Origin: Cytobacillus firmus
GTDB taxonomy: Bacteria; Bacillota; Bacilli; Bacillales; Cytobacillaceae
Assembly (NCBI RefSeq): GCF_023715565.1
Contig: NZ_JAMBOJ010000012.1
Coordinates: 30,505-94,504 of the forward strand
Reading direction: 5' to 3'
DNA: 64,000 bases
Shown: positions 28,821 to 40,053 of the stretch, piece after piece
Layout of the letters: each line of letters begins with the position of its first letter
Position numbering within the stretch: position 1 is the first letter of the stretch
Made by a program: the position numbers and the translations under genes
The notes under the pieces: model-generated
What the model was told of the DNA's origin: nothing
What the model saw: the letters and a program-made list of their open reading frames with translations, nothing else
Database searches by the model: none

Positions 28821-31800
28821 ATATTCCTCCGGTACTGCCCGCCCACTTCGTATAATGCACGGGTGATTTGGCCGAGGCTTGCCACTTTGACGGTTTCCAT
28901 CAGCTCGGCGAAGATGTTTTCGCCGCTGACTGCTGCTTCCTTCAATTGGTTCAGTGCCTCTTCCGATTTTTCTTTGTTGCGCTCCTGGAAGCTGCGCAGG
29001 TTACGGATTTGTGTTTCTTTCTCTTCCTTCGTTGCCCTTGCAAGCTCCATGTTGTTCATTTCATCCTCTGATGGAGGATTAGGATTCAAGTATGTGTTGA
29101 CCCCGATGATCGGAAGCTCCCCAGTATGCTTTTTCATTTCATAATACATGGACTCATCCTGGATTTTGCCGCGCTGGTATTGCGTTTCCATGGCACCGAG
29201 AACCCCTCCGCGGTCATTGATGCGTTCGAACTCTCTCAGCACCTGCTCTTCCACAAGATCTGTCAGCTCATCCACGATAAATGCACCCTGAAGCGGATTT
29301 TCATTTTTCGATAAGCCATGCTCTTTTGTAATGATCATCTGGATGGCCATTGCCCGGCGGACAGATTCTTCCGTCGGTGTCGTGATGGCTTCATCATACG
29401 CATTCGTATGAAGCGAGTTACAGTTATCCTGAAGCGCCATTAACGCCTGCAGTGTTGTGCGGATATCGTTAAAATCGATTTCCTGTGCATGCAGGGAACG
29501 GCCTGAGGTCTGGATATGGTATTTCAGCTTCTGGCTTCTCTCGTTTGCACCGTATTTATCTCTCATAACCGTTGCCCAGATGCGGCGGGCCACACGGCCG
29601 AGCACCGTGTACTCCGGATCCAGTCCATTCGAGAAGAAGAATGACAGGTTTGGTGCAAAATCATTGATGTTCATGCCTCTGCTCAAATAGTACTCCACAT
29701 ACGTAAAGCCATTTGCCAGTGTAAAGGCAAGCTGTGAAATCGGGTTCGCTCCCGCTTCCGCGATATGGTAGCCGGAAATGGATACCGAGTAGTAATTGCG
29801 GACCTTGTGGTCAATGAAATACTGCTGAATATCCCCCATCATCCTCAAAGCGAACTCTGTCGAGAAGATACAAGTATTCTGTCCCTGGTCCTCTTTTAAA
29901 ATATCAGCCTGAACCGTCCCGCGTACCGTCTGCAGCGTCTGCGCCCTGACTTCGGTGAACTCTTCAACTGTCAGCACACGATCAAGCTCCTGCTCTTTTG
30001 CCTCAACCTGCTGTTCGATCGCCGTATTCATGAACATCGCCAAAATAATCGGCGCAGGCCCATTAATCGTCATGGATACAGATGTAGATGGATGGCACAG
30101 GTCAAAACCGGCATACAGCTTCTTCATATCGTCCAGTGTACAGATGCTGACACCGCTCTCCCCGACTTTTCCGTAAATATCCGGGCGGTAGTCAGGATCT
30201 TCTCCGTAAAGGGTGACAGAATCAAAGGCTGTGCTTAAACGCTTTGCAGCATCATCTTTGGATAGATAATGGAAGCGGCGGTTTGTCCGTTCAGGCGTAC
30301 CCTCTCCGGCAAACTGTCTTTTTGGATCTTCACCCTCGCGTTTGAATGGGAAAACACCGGCTGTGTAAGGGAATGAACCCGGTACATTTTCTCTGTATAC
30401 CCAGCGGATGATTTCTCCATAATCCTTGTACTTAGGCAGTGCCACTTTTGGAATGGACAGACCGGATAAGCTTTTTGTCTTTAAAACCGTCACAATTTCT
30501 TTATCGCGGATTTTTGTTACAAATCGCTCTCCTGAGTATTTTTCCTTCAGGTCTTCCCAGCCTGCAAGAATGTTCTTTGTTTCAGCCGTCAGCTTTTCTT
30601 CTGCAGCAGATTTAATGGCTTCAAGAGAGGCAATGACTTCTTCATTTCCTTCTTGTTCTTTTACAGCAAGCAGTGCTCCCTCAAGCTGAAACAGTTTGCG
30701 GGCAAGATCTGCCTGCTCTTCGGCTTTTTTATGATAGCCGCGGACGGTTTCGGATACCTCGCGGAGATAATAGCGCTGTTCATTTGGAATAATGACATTC
30801 TGCTTTTCAACTTTTGCGCTTTTTGTAAAACTTGTTTTCCAATCTGTACCTGCTTTTTCATTAATCGTTTCAACCAGTGCCGCAAACACCGCGTTTGTGC
30901 CCGGGTCATTAAACTGGCTCGCAATGGTTCCGTAGACAGGCATGTCTTCAAGCTCTTTTTCAAAAAGCATCCGGCTGCGCTGGTACTGCTTTTGCACCTG
31001 GCGCATCGCATCCTCTGAGCCTTTGCGTTCAAATTTATTAATGACGATTAAATCTGCATAATCGATCATATCAATTTTTTCAAGCTGGGATGGCGCCCCG
31101 AATTCACTTGTCATGACATACATCGAAGCATCACAAATTTCGGTAATGCCGGCATCTCCCTGCCCAATGCCGCTTGTTTCCACAATAATCAAATCAAAAC
31201 CGGCTGCTTTAACAACAGAAATAGCATCCTGAATCGCAAGCGACAGCTCGCTGCGGGAATTTCTTGTTGCCAGGCTTCGCATGTAGACACGCGGATTAAA
31301 GATGGCGTTCATGCGGATACGGTCGCCAAGAAGCGCACCGCCCGTTTTTTGCTTTGTCGGATCCACTGAAAGAATCGCGACCTTTTTCTCAGGAATTTCA
31401 TTAATGAAACGGCGGATCAGCTCATCTGTCAGCGAGCTTTTTCCGGCACCGCCCGTTCCTGTAATCCCCACAACCGGAACCTGCTTTTCGAGTGATTTCA
31501 CTTTCTTCATAACTGGCTCAAGCGCTGCTGCCGCTTCCTTGCCTACGGTTACCTGATGCTCAGCCAGTGTAATCAGCTTGGCGATGGCATTGGTTTCCCC
31601 GTCCTGGAGATTTTCAATCTGCTCGGATGCTTCAGCTGTAAATGTCGGGAAATCACAATCCTTAATCATTTGATTAATCATGCCCTGAAGACCGTATTGG
31701 CGGCCGTCTTCCGGCGAGAAAATCCTCGCGATTCCGTAATCATGCAATTCTTTGATTTCCTTCGGGATGATGACACCGCCTCCGCCGCCATAAATGCGGA

Positions 31801-32083
31801 TGTGGGATGCGCCTCTTTCCTTCAGAAGATCATACATATATTTGAAGTACTCCACATGTCCACCCTGATAAGATGAAATGGCGATTCCCTGCACATCCTC
31901 CTGGATGGCAGCATTTACAACTTCCTCCACTGAACGGTTATGCCCGAGGTGGATGACCTCTGCCCCGCTTGCCTGAATGATGCGGCGCATAATGTTGATG
32001 GAAGCATCATGTCCGTCAAATAGACTGGAAGCCGTCACAAAACGAATATGATTTTTCGGCTTATAGACTTCTGGATTGCTCAT
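28817..32083 (-). CDS. icmF: Fused isobutyryl-CoA mutase/GTPase chaperone
   Basis: IcmF interconverts isobutyryl-CoA and n-butyryl-CoA (and some IcmF forms isovaleryl/pivalyl-CoA) using adenosylcobalamin. The 1088-residue protein fuses a B12-binding domain (residues 10-140, with [13 protein letters not shown], the His being the cobalt ligand), a MeaB-type G-protein chaperone (Walker [16 protein letters not shown] around 207) and the substrate-binding TIM barrel (about 540-1080). The ATG at 32083 follows AAGGAGGAG. It is the last gene of the acyl-CoA block, 49 nt after the TetR gene. It would connect valine-derived isobutyryl-CoA with butyryl-CoA beta-oxidation. Confidence 0.96.
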   Translation of the reverse strand: MSNPEVYKPKNHIRFVTASSLFDGHDASINIMRRIIQASGAEVIHLGHNRSVEEVVNAAIQEDVQGIAISSYQGGHVEYFKYMYDLLKERGASHIRIYGGGGGVIIPKEIKELHDYGIARIFSPEDGRQYGLQGMINQMIKDCDFPTFTAEASEQIENLQDGETNAIAKLITLAEHQVTVGKEAAAALEPVMKKVKSLEKQVPVVGITGTGGAGKSSLTDELIRRFINEIPEKKVAILSVDPTKQKTGGALLGDRIRMNAIFNPRVYMRSLATRNSRSELSLAIQDAISVVKAAGFDLIIVETSGIGQGDAGITEICDASMYVMTSEFGAPSQLEKIDMIDYADLIVINKFERKGSEDAMRQVQKQYQRSRMLFEKELEDMPVYGTIASQFNDPGTNAVFAALVETINEKAGTDWKTSFTKSAKVEKQNVIIPNEQRYYLREVSETVRGYHKKAEEQADLARKLFQLEGALLAVKEQEGNEEVIASLEAIKSAAEEKLTAETKNILAGWEDLKEKYSGERFVTKIRDKEIVTVLKTKSLSGLSIPKVALPKYKDYGEIIRWVYRENVPGSFPYTAGVFPFKREGEDPKRQFAGEGTPERTNRRFHYLSKDDAAKRLSTAFDSVTLYGEDPDYRPDIYGKVGESGVSICTLDDMKKLYAGFDLCHPSTSVSMTINGPAPIILAMFMNTAIEQQVEAKEQELDRVLTVEEFTEVRAQTLQTVRGTVQADILKEDQGQNTCIFSTEFALRMMGDIQQYFIDHKVRNYYSVSISGYHIAEAGANPISQLAFTLANGFTYVEYYLSRGMNINDFAPNLSFFFSNGLDPEYTVLGRVARRIWATVMRDKYGANERSQKLKYHIQTSGRSLHAQEIDFNDIRTTLQALMALQDNCNSLHTNAYDEAITTPTEESVRRAMAIQMIITKEHGLSKNENPLQGAFIVDELTDLVEEQVLREFERINDRGGVLGAMETQYQRGKIQDESMYYEMKKHTGELPIIGVNTYLNPNPPSEDEMNNMELARATKEEKETQIRNLRSFQERNKEKSEEALNQLKEAAVSGENIFAELMETVKVASLGQITRALYEVGGQYRRNM

Positions 32084-32132
32084 CGTTCTCCTCCTTGTCC
32101 GTAAACGCAAGGCCAAGCCCTGCGCACTATTC

Positions 32133-32777
32133 TTAAGCTTTTTCCGAGACCTTGCCTGAATCCTTTATTCCCTGAAAAAGAAGATTGGTCTGCAGCTGGA
32201 TATACTCGTCGATGCTGTACATTTTCTGCAGGGACCAGCGGCGGAATGCCCACATTTGCCCCTGGACAAAAATGTTATGGGCGATCATTTTGATTTTTTC
32301 CTCCGGCAGGTCCAGTTCCCCGTTCTCCACGCAAAGAGTAATGACATGCTCGAACATGCCAACCATTTCAATTTCTTTTTTGAGCACATATGGAAGGGCG
32401 TCTTTTGTCAGCGCCTTTACTTCCTGGTACATGACAAGCACTTCATCCTGCATTTCGTCGACCACTTTGAAGTAATCGGCGATGCCTTGTTTCAGGCTTT
32501 CAAGTGTGCCCTGTTTCGTATCAAGGCCCTTTTGCAGCCGCTCGGCTACCTGGTCATATATGCTGTCGCAAACCAGGTACAGGACGTCCTCTTTTGTCCG
32601 GATGTATTCATAAAGCGTTCCAATACTAAAACCAGATGCCTTTGCGATCTCTCTAGTTGTTGTACGATGGAACCCTTTTTGGATAAAAAGGGTGACGGCA
32701 CCTTTAATCATCTGATCGCGTCTTTTTTTGACAAGACGCTCATCTTTAACAGAAGCCTGCACTTCCCGTTTTTTCAT
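32133..32777 (-). CDS. TetR-family regulator, probably of fatty-acid degradation (FadR-like)
   Basis: This 214-residue protein has a TetR N-terminal HTH (residues 20-66, [19 protein letters not shown] and [13 protein letters not shown]) and a helical ligand domain that probably binds acyl-CoA. It lies inside the acyl-CoA gene run, 32 nt after acdA and 49 nt before icmF. Its likely operators are the shared 18-nt motif at 40063-40080 and 37661-37678. The FadR assignment is an inference from context and the operator's likeness to B. subtilis FadR boxes. Confidence 0.85.
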   Translation of the reverse strand: MKKREVQASVKDERLVKKRRDQMIKGAVTLFIQKGFHRTTTREIAKASGFSIGTLYEYIRTKEDVLYLVCDSIYDQVAERLQKGLDTKQGTLESLKQGIADYFKVVDEMQDEVLVMYQEVKALTKDALPYVLKKEIEMVGMFEHVITLCVENGELDLPEEKIKMIAHNIFVQGQMWAFRRWSLQKMYSIDEYIQLQTNLLFQGIKDSGKVSEKA

Positions 32778-32809
32778 TGTTACCTACCGCCTCCCGTCAT
32801 TCAGACGTA

Positions 32810-33949
32810 TTATTTCGTTACCATACGAGAGATTACGAGTCTCTGGATTTCCTGTGTGCCTTCGTAGATTTGCGTGATTTTGGCGTCGCGCATATAGCGT
32901 TCTACCGGGTAGTCCTTTGTATATCCGTAGCCGCCAAAGATTTGAACGGCGTCTGTTGTTACTTTCATGGCAGTGTCGCCGGCAAGAAGTTTGGACATAG
33001 CCGATTCTTTTCCGTATGGAAGTCCTTCTGATTCCAGCCATGCTGCCTGGTAAGTTAAGAGTCTGGAAGCTTCGATGCTTGTTGCCATGTCTGCCAGTTT
33101 AAAGCCGATTCCCTGCTGGGCAGCGATTGGCTTGCCAAATTGCTGGCGTTCTTTGGCATATTCGATGGAAGCATCCAATGCACCCTGAGCGATTCCGACT
33201 GCCTGGGCAGCGATGCCGTTGCGGCCGCCATCGAGTGTCATCATGGCAACTTTGAAGCCCTCGCCTACATTGCCAAGCACATTCTCAACCGGAACCTTGC
33301 ACTCTTCGAAAATAATCTCAGTTGTCGGTGAGGAACGGATTCCCAGTTTCTTTTCCTTCTTGCCGACAGAGAAGCCTTCAAATCCTGCTTCCACGATGAA
33401 CGCGGTTGTACCCTTATGCTTGGAGGATGGATCTGTTAAGGCAAACACGACATAGATATCGGCAATTCCGCCGTTTGTGATGAAAATTTTGCTGCCGTTT
33501 AAGACGTAATGGTCACCTTCAAGGCGGGCTGTTGTTCTCATTCCGCCGGCATCAGATCCGCTGCCCGGCTCAGTAAGGCCGTATGCGCCGATTTTTTCAC
33601 CTTGTGCCATCGGCTTTAAGTACTTTTGCTTTTGCTCTTCGTTTCCGAACTTGAAGATCGGCCAACCTGCAAGGGACGTATGGGCGGAAAGAGTTACACC
33701 TGTAGAGGCGCAGACTCTTGAAAGCTCTTCAACTGCGATACAGTAAGCCAGGTAGTCACTGCCGATTCCGCCGTATTCTTCAGGCCACGGAATACCGGTT
33801 AATCCAAGTTCCGCCATTTTATCGAAAATCTCTCTGTCAAAGCGCTCTTCTTCGTCACGCTCAGCTGCTGTCGGCGCCACTTCGTTCCTGGCGAAATCGC
33901 GCACCATTTTTCTGATCATTTCATGCTCTTCACTTAATTGGAAATTCAT
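32810..33949 (-). CDS. acdA: Acyl-CoA dehydrogenase (AcdA-like)
   Basis: This FAD-dependent enzyme performs the first step of beta-oxidation or branched-chain acyl-CoA oxidation. The 379-residue protein has the N-terminal helical domain, the FAD-binding [16 protein letters not shown] and FITNGG, and the catalytic Glu region [16 protein letters not shown] with [14 protein letters not shown] at the end. The ATG follows GAGGG. In B. subtilis acdA follows fadF and precedes rpoE; here other genes are interposed. A MITE-like element lies in the 277-nt gap upstream. Confidence 0.93.
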   Translation of the reverse strand: MNFQLSEEHEMIRKMVRDFARNEVAPTAAERDEEERFDREIFDKMAELGLTGIPWPEEYGGIGSDYLAYCIAVEELSRVCASTGVTLSAHTSLAGWPIFKFGNEEQKQKYLKPMAQGEKIGAYGLTEPGSGSDAGGMRTTARLEGDHYVLNGSKIFITNGGIADIYVVFALTDPSSKHKGTTAFIVEAGFEGFSVGKKEKKLGIRSSPTTEIIFEECKVPVENVLGNVGEGFKVAMMTLDGGRNGIAAQAVGIAQGALDASIEYAKERQQFGKPIAAQQGIGFKLADMATSIEASRLLTYQAAWLESEGLPYGKESAMSKLLAGDTAMKVTTDAVQIFGGYGYTKDYPVERYMRDAKITQIYEGTQEIQRLVISRMVTK

Positions 33950-34006
33950 TGTAGGTCCCTCGCTTTATATGGATTCTTTAATATGTTAAAAAGCTTTATA
34001 ATTTTG

Positions 34007-34166
34007 CCCGTTGACTGCAGCGAACCCGCGGGGAGGAATGCGAGCCTCCTCCGCTTCGCGTGCGGTGTCTCACACTTCCCTCTCCTCCCGCAGGACATTG
34101 ATATCAGCTTCCTCGACTGAACGAAATGCGTCATCATTTTCGGAGGATCAAGTGCCCACAGCGAAG
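34007..34166. mobile_element. MITE-like element inside the acyl-CoA operon
   Basis: About 160 nt begins CCGTTGACTGCAGCGAACCC, ends near GGAGGATCAAGTGCCCACAG and contains a CTCCCGCAGGACATTGATA block like the 28294 and 62015 copies. It separates the two acyl-CoA dehydrogenase genes, whose other neighbours are only 32-97 nt apart. It has no open frame and no obvious terminator. Confidence 0.7.
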
Positions 34167-34226
34167 ATCATCTCTGCATTTAAAAGTTAGACGTAGTAAA
34201 CACTCTCAGAAACAAATATCATAACT

Positions 34227-35357
34227 TTACAGCTGTTTGCTGATGACAATCCGCTGAATTTCGCTTGTACCTTCATAGATTTCAGTAATTTTTGCATCGC
34301 GGAAGTAACGCTCAACCGGGTAATCTTCTGTGTAGCCGTATCCGCCGAATACCTGGATGGCCTCTGTTGTTACGTCCACTGCCGTTTTGGATGCAAACAG
34401 CTTTGCCATGGAGGCTTCAAGTCCACACTTGATGCCGCGCTGGCGCATGTCTGCTGCGCGATAGATTAATAGTTTTGAAGCTTCTACACTTGTTGCCATG
34501 TCTGCAAGCTTAAATCCGACACCCTGCTGCGCGGCGATCGGCTTGCCGAACTGTACACGTTCCTTGGCGTAACTCGCGGCTGCTTCAAAAGCTGCTTCTG
34601 CGATTCCAAGTGCCTGTGAAGCAATCCCGATCCTTCCGGCATCGAGATTAGCCATTGCAATCTTGAAGCCCTCTCCTTCAGTGCCGAGGAGATTTTCAGC
34701 CGGAATCCGCATATCTTCAAATGTCAGCTGCAGAGTTCTGGAGCCGCGCAGACCCATTTTGTGCTCATCTTTCCCAAATACAAGACCTGGTGTATCCTTC
34801 TCGACAATGAAAGCGGAGATGCCTTTGGTGCCCAGCTCCGGATTTGTGGAAGCAAAAACGATATAAACGTCAGCTTCGCCGGCATTTGTAATAAATACTT
34901 TTGAGCCATTGATAACGTAATGATTTCCATCTTTAACCGCACGGGACTTTAAGCTTCCGGCATCCGAGCCTGCGCTCGGCTCCGTGAGGCAAAAAGCACC
35001 GAGATACTCGCCTGAAGCAAGCTTCGGAATATATTTCTGCTTTTGTTCTTCCGTCCCGAAATAAAGGATCGGGTTTGTTCCAACCGATGTGTGAACCGAT
35101 AAAATAACGCCGACCGTCGCACTTACGCGTGACAGTTCATGGATAGCGATAATGTAAGAGATAAAGTCCATTTCCGATCCGCCGTATTTTTCAGGAATCG
35201 GAATCCCCATTAGGCCAAGTTCGCCCATTTTGCGAAGAATCTCCCTAGGAAACTCGCCTTGCTCCATTTTTTCAACAAAAGGGGCGATTTCTGCCTGAGC
35301 AAAATCCCGCACCATTTTTCTCATCATTTCCTGCTCTTCTGTAAATCTCAGGTTCAT
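34227..35357 (-). CDS. mmgC: Acyl-CoA dehydrogenase (MmgC-like)
   Basis: This 376-residue flavoprotein has FAD-contacting [17 protein letters not shown] and [13 protein letters not shown], and the catalytic-Glu stretch [16 protein letters not shown] with [14 protein letters not shown]. It is a separate paralogue of the gene at 32810. The ATG follows GGAGGG and it begins 51 nt after hbd. The symbol reflects its place after the thiolase and hydroxyacyl-CoA dehydrogenase genes, as in the mmgABC order; the substrate chain length is not readable. Confidence 0.9.
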   Translation of the reverse strand: MNLRFTEEQEMMRKMVRDFAQAEIAPFVEKMEQGEFPREILRKMGELGLMGIPIPEKYGGSEMDFISYIIAIHELSRVSATVGVILSVHTSVGTNPILYFGTEEQKQKYIPKLASGEYLGAFCLTEPSAGSDAGSLKSRAVKDGNHYVINGSKVFITNAGEADVYIVFASTNPELGTKGISAFIVEKDTPGLVFGKDEHKMGLRGSRTLQLTFEDMRIPAENLLGTEGEGFKIAMANLDAGRIGIASQALGIAEAAFEAAASYAKERVQFGKPIAAQQGVGFKLADMATSVEASKLLIYRAADMRQRGIKCGLEASMAKLFASKTAVDVTTEAIQVFGGYGYTEDYPVERYFRDAKITEIYEGTSEIQRIVISKQL

Positions 35358-35408
35358 TTGTATACCCTCCGATGCTGCCCAGGCTTCAGTTAGCCAAGGC
35401 CTAATGGT

Positions 35409-36260
35409 TTATTCGTAAACGTAGAAGCCTCTGCCTGTCTTCTTGCCAAGCCAGCCGGCTTTTACATATTTTCTTAACAGCGGGCATGGGCGGTATTTAT
35501 CATCACCAAAACCTTCATGCAGGGTTTCCATAATATACAGGCATGTGTCCAGGCCAATGAAGTCAGCCAAAGTCAGCGGTCCCATTGGATGGTTCATGCC
35601 AAGCTTCATCACTTCATCAATGGCCTCTTTAGTCGCGACCCCCTCGTAAAGCGTGAAGATTGCTTCATTGATCATTGGCATCAGGATGCGGTTGGATACA
35701 AATCCTGGGAAGTCATTTACTTCTACCGGCACTTTTTTGAGTGTCTTCGTGATGTCTTCGATCGTTTGGTATACTTCGTCAGCTGTTGCCAGACCGCGGA
35801 TGATTTCTACAAGCTTCATCACGGGCACCGGGTTCATAAAATGCATGCCGATCACTTTTTCCGGGCGTTTGGTTGCGGCTGCTATTTCTGTAATCGGAAG
35901 GGATGACGTATTACTTGCCAGAATCGCATGCTCTGGTGCAATTTCATCAAGCTGGCTGAAGAGCTTCGTTTTGATCTCCATGTTTTCAACCGCGGCTTCG
36001 ATGACGAGCTCTACGTTTTTGGCGTCCTGAAGATCACTTGAAGCGGTTACATTTTTCAGTACTGCTTCCATCTCGCCCGCTGTCATGCGCTCTTTTTCCA
36101 CCTGGCGGGAAAGATTTTTCTTTATCACGCCAAGACCGCGTTCCACAAACTCCGGCTTTAAGTCGTTTAAGATGACGCTATAGCCTGCCTGTGCACATAC
36201 CTGTGCGATTCCTGAACCCATTTGTCCAGCACCGATTACCATAATGTTTTTTACGTTCAT
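35409..36260 (-). CDS. mmgB: 3-hydroxybutyryl-CoA dehydrogenase
   Basis: This 283-residue enzyme oxidises 3-hydroxyacyl-CoA (or reduces acetoacetyl-CoA) with NAD(P). It has the Rossmann GAGQMGSGIAQVCAQAG, the catalytic His region GMHFMNPVPVMKLVEII and the C-terminal domain with GVATKEAIDEVMKLGMNHPMG. The ATG follows GGAGGATA. It is 97 nt after the thiolase gene. Confidence 0.95.
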   Translation of the reverse strand: MNVKNIMVIGAGQMGSGIAQVCAQAGYSVILNDLKPEFVERGLGVIKKNLSRQVEKERMTAGEMEAVLKNVTASSDLQDAKNVELVIEAAVENMEIKTKLFSQLDEIAPEHAILASNTSSLPITEIAAATKRPEKVIGMHFMNPVPVMKLVEIIRGLATADEVYQTIEDITKTLKKVPVEVNDFPGFVSNRILMPMINEAIFTLYEGVATKEAIDEVMKLGMNHPMGPLTLADFIGLDTCLYIMETLHEGFGDDKYRPCPLLRKYVKAGWLGKKTGRGFYVYE

Positions 36261-36357
36261 TTTGTATCCTCCGTTCTTGGGTTTGCGGTTGTACTATATT
36301 TGCATTTCTGGCCACTAAAGTTTTGGCTCGAATCGTGTTATCGCTAATCCTTATTCA

Positions 36358-37545
36358 CTATTGCTTTGGAACCTCAATCATCACCGCATCGCCCTGGCCG
36401 CCGCCGCTGCAGATGGCCGCGATGCCGATTCCGCCTCCACGGCGCTTCAACTCGTGCATCAGAGTCAGAATGATTCTTGCTCCGCTCGCGCCGATTGGAT
36501 GGCCGAGTGCCACAGCCCCGCCATTGACGTTTACTTTTTCTTCATCAAGACCGGCAATTTTTCCGCTTGTAAGAGCAACGGCTGCAAATGCCTCATTTAT
36601 TTCGAATAGATCAATCTCTTCCAGGGTTTTTCCTGTCTTTTTCAACAGAGCATTTATGACAAGGCCAGGTGTCTGCGGGAAATCCTTCGCTTCCACCGCA
36701 AGAGCTGTATGGCCGAGAATATAAGCTTCCGGTTTTTTGCCTTCTCGTTCTGCACGCTCTTCGCTCATCAATACCAATGCCGCTGCACCGTCGTTGACGC
36801 CAGGCGCATTCCCGGCAGTGATCGTTCCGTCGGAGTTAAAAACAGATCCGAGCTTGGCGAGCTTTTCTAAAGAAGTGTCTTTACGGGGAGACTCATCCTG
36901 AGAAACAACGACCGGATCCCCTTTTCGCTGCGGAACTTCCACTGAAACAATTTCTTCTGCCAGTTTGCCGGATTCGATTGCAGCAAGTGCACGTTCATGG
37001 CTTCTCATCGCCCAATTGTCCTGCTCTTCACGGCTGATTTCGAATTCTTTCGCTGTCGAGTTTCCGTATGTTCCCATATGGACGCCTGTGAAGCTGCAGC
37101 TTAATCCGTCGTGGACCATTAAATCCTTAACCGTTGAATCACCCATGCGCAGGCCCCAGCGTGCTTTTGGCAGAATGTATGGCGCGTTGCTCATGGACTC
37201 CATGCCGCCAGCTACGATGATTTCCTCGTCACCTGCCCTGATGATCTGATCTCCTAAAGTGACGCTTCGCATGCCGGAAGCACACACTTTATTGATCGTT
37301 TCCGTTTTCACTTCCCATGGCAAGCCTGCTTTTCGGGCAGCCTGGCGTGAAGGGATTTGCCCCTGTCCTCCCTGGAGAACGGTGCCGAGGATCACTTCGT
37401 CGACATCCTCGGGGTTAACGCCGGCACGGTTCAGCGCTTCTTTTATTGCAAATCCGCCAAGGTCAGAAGCGGTAAAGCTGCTAAGACCTCCTGCAAATTT
37501 TCCAAAAGGTGTTCTTACTCCGCTAAGAATTACGGTTTTCCCCAT
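36358..37545 (-). CDS. mmgA: Acetyl-CoA acetyltransferase (thiolase)
   Basis: This 395-residue thiolase cleaves acetoacetyl-CoA or condenses two acetyl-CoA. It contains the acylated Cys in [12 protein letters not shown] (about 88), the active-site His in [16 protein letters not shown] and the second Cys in [16 protein letters not shown]. The ATG follows AAAGGAG. It heads the operon mmgA-mmgB-mmgC-acdA-tetR-icmF. The upstream gap carries a promoter, a cre site and a candidate TetR operator. Confidence 0.96.
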   Translation of the reverse strand: MGKTVILSGVRTPFGKFAGGLSSFTASDLGGFAIKEALNRAGVNPEDVDEVILGTVLQGGQGQIPSRQAARKAGLPWEVKTETINKVCASGMRSVTLGDQIIRAGDEEIIVAGGMESMSNAPYILPKARWGLRMGDSTVKDLMVHDGLSCSFTGVHMGTYGNSTAKEFEISREEQDNWAMRSHERALAAIESGKLAEEIVSVEVPQRKGDPVVVSQDESPRKDTSLEKLAKLGSVFNSDGTITAGNAPGVNDGAAALVLMSEERAEREGKKPEAYILGHTALAVEAKDFPQTPGLVINALLKKTGKTLEEIDLFEINEAFAAVALTSGKIAGLDEEKVNVNGGAVALGHPIGASGARIILTLMHELKRRGGGIGIAAICSGGGQGDAVMIEVPKQ

Positions 37546-37660
37546 AAAGAATCGCTCCTTTGTACTATTAATTTAAAATGTTCGAAAAATTAATTAGAAA
37601 AAAATAGAGTCTATGTTGCAGGTCTAGTTGAAGGTAACTGTTTGTGAAGGTGCTGGTCAT

Positions 37661-37678
37661 TGACTGAACGCTCGCTCG
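37661..37678. promoter_or_regulatory. Candidate acyl-CoA TetR operator upstream of the thiolase operon
   Basis: TGACTGAACGCTCGCTCG differs from the site in the fadF promoter (TGACTGAATGCTCATTCA) by four transitions only. It lies about 70 nt downstream of the inferred start site. Confidence 0.45.
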
Positions 37679-37727
37679 AAAGGACGGCGAAAAAAGGATT
37701 TATCGGATCTTCAGTCACCCAGAAAAA

Positions 37728-37756
37728 TTGTAAGCGCTTTATCATTTTCTATTTTA
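37728..37756 (-). promoter_or_regulatory. cre site overlapping the thiolase-operon start site
   Basis: TTGTAAGCGCTTTAT (37728-37742) matches the CcpA consensus with one mismatch. A TAAAAT -10 box lies at 37751-37756 on the minus strand, which puts the cre at about +2 to +15, a repressing position. Catabolite repression of mmg genes is known in B. subtilis. Confidence 0.68.
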
Positions 37757-37868
37757 CTAGAAAAACAGCAGAAATTGAAACACTTTACACAAAATTCAGG
37801 CAAAAACATTTTTCGTCAAAATGCATTACAGGAATTTTGGTGGTGCTTCAATTTCCACTTTCAAGATA

Positions 37869-39986
37869 TTAGGATGCTACCTTCCGGCTTTCACCTATAA
37901 CGGACTTTTCCAGAATTTCAGCAACATCGTACGTATGAACCTGTTCTTCCACTTCTTTCGCTTTCGTCCCATCAGACAGCATGGTTAAGCAGTATGGACA
38001 TCCTGAACTGATTACGGATGGATTGACTGCCAATGCCTGCTCTGTGCGTGAAACATTTACGCGATGTCCGGTTTCTTCTTCCATCCACATCAGGCCGCCG
38101 CCCGCTCCGCAGCACATGCCGGTTTCGCGGTTTCTTTCCATTTCCACAAGCTTGACGCCCGGGATGCTTTTAAGGATTTCACGCGGAGGATCATACACCT
38201 CGTTGTAGCGTCCAAGATAGCAGGAATCATGGAAGGTAATCGTTTCTTCCACTGCATATTGCGGCTTCAGCTTGCCTTCTTCCACAAGCTGGGCAAGAAC
38301 TTCAGTATGGTGATAAACCTCTGCCTCTAATCCGAAATCCGGATACTCATTTTTGAAAATATTGTAGGCATGAGGATCAATCGTGACAATCTTCTTCACT
38401 TCATTTTTCTCAAACTCTTCAATGTTCTTAGCGGCAAGCTCCTGGAACAGGAACTCGTTTCCAAGACGTCTTGGCGTGTCACCGGAGTTCTTCTCCTTGT
38501 TGCCAAGGATGGCGAACTTGACGCCGGCCTCATTCATCAGTTTCGCAAAGGAAAGAGCGATCTTCTGACTGCGGTTGTCATAAGAGCCCATGGAGCCAAC
38601 CCAGAATAAGTATTCAAACTCTTCGCCCGCCTTTTTCATTTCCTTCACTGTCGGCACATGAACATCTTCACGTGCTTCTCTCCAGTCCTCGCGCTCCTTG
38701 CGGTTCAGTCCCCAAGGATTGCCCTGGCGCTCGATATTGGTCATGGCACGCTGTGCGTCCGCATCCATCTTCCCTTCTGTTAACACAAGGTAGCGGCGCA
38801 GATCGATAATTTTATCAACATGCTCATTCATTACCGGACATTGGTCTTCACAGTTTCGGCAAGTCGTACAAGCCCAGATTTCTTCTTCTGTAATGACTTC
38901 GCCAATCAGGCTTGGGCTGTATGCCAGACCAGCCGCAGCTTCTTCTGCACCTTGGCCGGCAGCAGCAAGCGCAAGCTGATTGCCTTTCGTGTTGGAAAAA
39001 GCAAATGTCGGAACCCACGGCTGCTTAGATGTGACAACAGCACCGTGATTTGTTAAATGATCACGCAATTTCAAGATTAAATCCATCGGCGAAAGCATCT
39101 TTCCAGTGCCGGTTGCCGGACACATATTGGTACAGCGTCCGCATTCCACACAAGCATAGAAGTCAATCATCTGATGCTGTGTAAAATCTTCAATCTTTCC
39201 GACACCAAAGCTTTCCTGTGTTTCATCTTCAAAATCGATTGCCTTTAATTTCCCCGGATTGTCCAGACGGTTAAAATATACGTTGGCCGGTCCGGCGATT
39301 AAGTGAGCGTGCTTGGATTGAGGCACATACACCAGGAATGCAAGCAAGAATAATAAGTGAATCCACCATGCGATATAAAAGACAGCAATGGAGGCTGTTT
39401 CGCCCATCCATGAGAATCCGCCGGCAATCAGGGACGCAACAGGCTCTGTCCAGGTTCCTTCATGGCCATGCCAGATCATGCCCATTCCATTGCCAAGCAG
39501 GACGGATAGCATAAGCCCTCCGATAAAAATAAGGACGAGACCTGATTTGAATCCGCGCTTTAAGCGGACAAGCTTTTCCACATATCGACGGTGGAAAGCC
39601 CACATGACCGCAACCAGGATCATAAGGGTCACAATTTCCTGGAAAAAGGTGAACCCGGGATATAAAGGTCCAAGCGGCAGGTGTGCACCCGGCTTAATTC
39701 CTTTGATAATAAAATCAATCGCTCCAAATTGGACAAGAATGAAGCCATAGAAAAACATTACGTGAATAATCCCGCTCTTCTTATCCTTTAAAAGCTTCTT
39801 CTGGCCAAAAACATTGACCCAGATCTTTTCAAGGCGCTCTTTCACCTTCCCGTCAAACTCCACTTTTTTGCCAAGCTTAATATAATCAATCCGCGTCTTC
39901 ACAACATAGACAAAAAGGCTGACAGCGTAAGCGGTTACAAGAAGGAATGCAATTAAATTGATCCATAATAAACCGTTCATGGGCAT
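37869..39986 (-). CDS. fadF: FadF-type membrane iron-sulfur oxidoreductase (heterodisulfide-reductase-like)
   Basis: This 705-residue protein has about six N-terminal membrane helices (residues 5-235), two 4Fe-4S clusters in CVECGRCTNMCPATG and CTTCRNCEDQCPVM (about 280-400), and two CCG domains (HDSCYLGRYN and MCCGAGGGLMWMEEETG). It probably takes electrons from electron-transfer flavoprotein reduced by acyl-CoA dehydrogenases and passes them to menaquinone. Either ATG at 39986 or 39980 fits the AAAGGAG site. A FadR-like operator covers its promoter. Confidence 0.92.
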   Translation of the reverse strand: MPMNGLLWINLIAFLLVTAYAVSLFVYVVKTRIDYIKLGKKVEFDGKVKERLEKIWVNVFGQKKLLKDKKSGIIHVMFFYGFILVQFGAIDFIIKGIKPGAHLPLGPLYPGFTFFQEIVTLMILVAVMWAFHRRYVEKLVRLKRGFKSGLVLIFIGGLMLSVLLGNGMGMIWHGHEGTWTEPVASLIAGGFSWMGETASIAVFYIAWWIHLLFLLAFLVYVPQSKHAHLIAGPANVYFNRLDNPGKLKAIDFEDETQESFGVGKIEDFTQHQMIDFYACVECGRCTNMCPATGTGKMLSPMDLILKLRDHLTNHGAVVTSKQPWVPTFAFSNTKGNQLALAAAGQGAEEAAAGLAYSPSLIGEVITEEEIWACTTCRNCEDQCPVMNEHVDKIIDLRRYLVLTEGKMDADAQRAMTNIERQGNPWGLNRKEREDWREAREDVHVPTVKEMKKAGEEFEYLFWVGSMGSYDNRSQKIALSFAKLMNEAGVKFAILGNKEKNSGDTPRRLGNEFLFQELAAKNIEEFEKNEVKKIVTIDPHAYNIFKNEYPDFGLEAEVYHHTEVLAQLVEEGKLKPQYAVEETITFHDSCYLGRYNEVYDPPREILKSIPGVKLVEMERNRETGMCCGAGGGLMWMEEETGHRVNVSRTEQALAVNPSVISSGCPYCLTMLSDGTKAKEVEEQVHTYDVAEILEKSVIGESRKVAS

Positions 39987-40053
39987 GGTGCTCCTTTCCT
40001 CATCTTAGAAAATTTTAAAAACAGTATAATTTTCTGAATTTACTCTTATTCTC

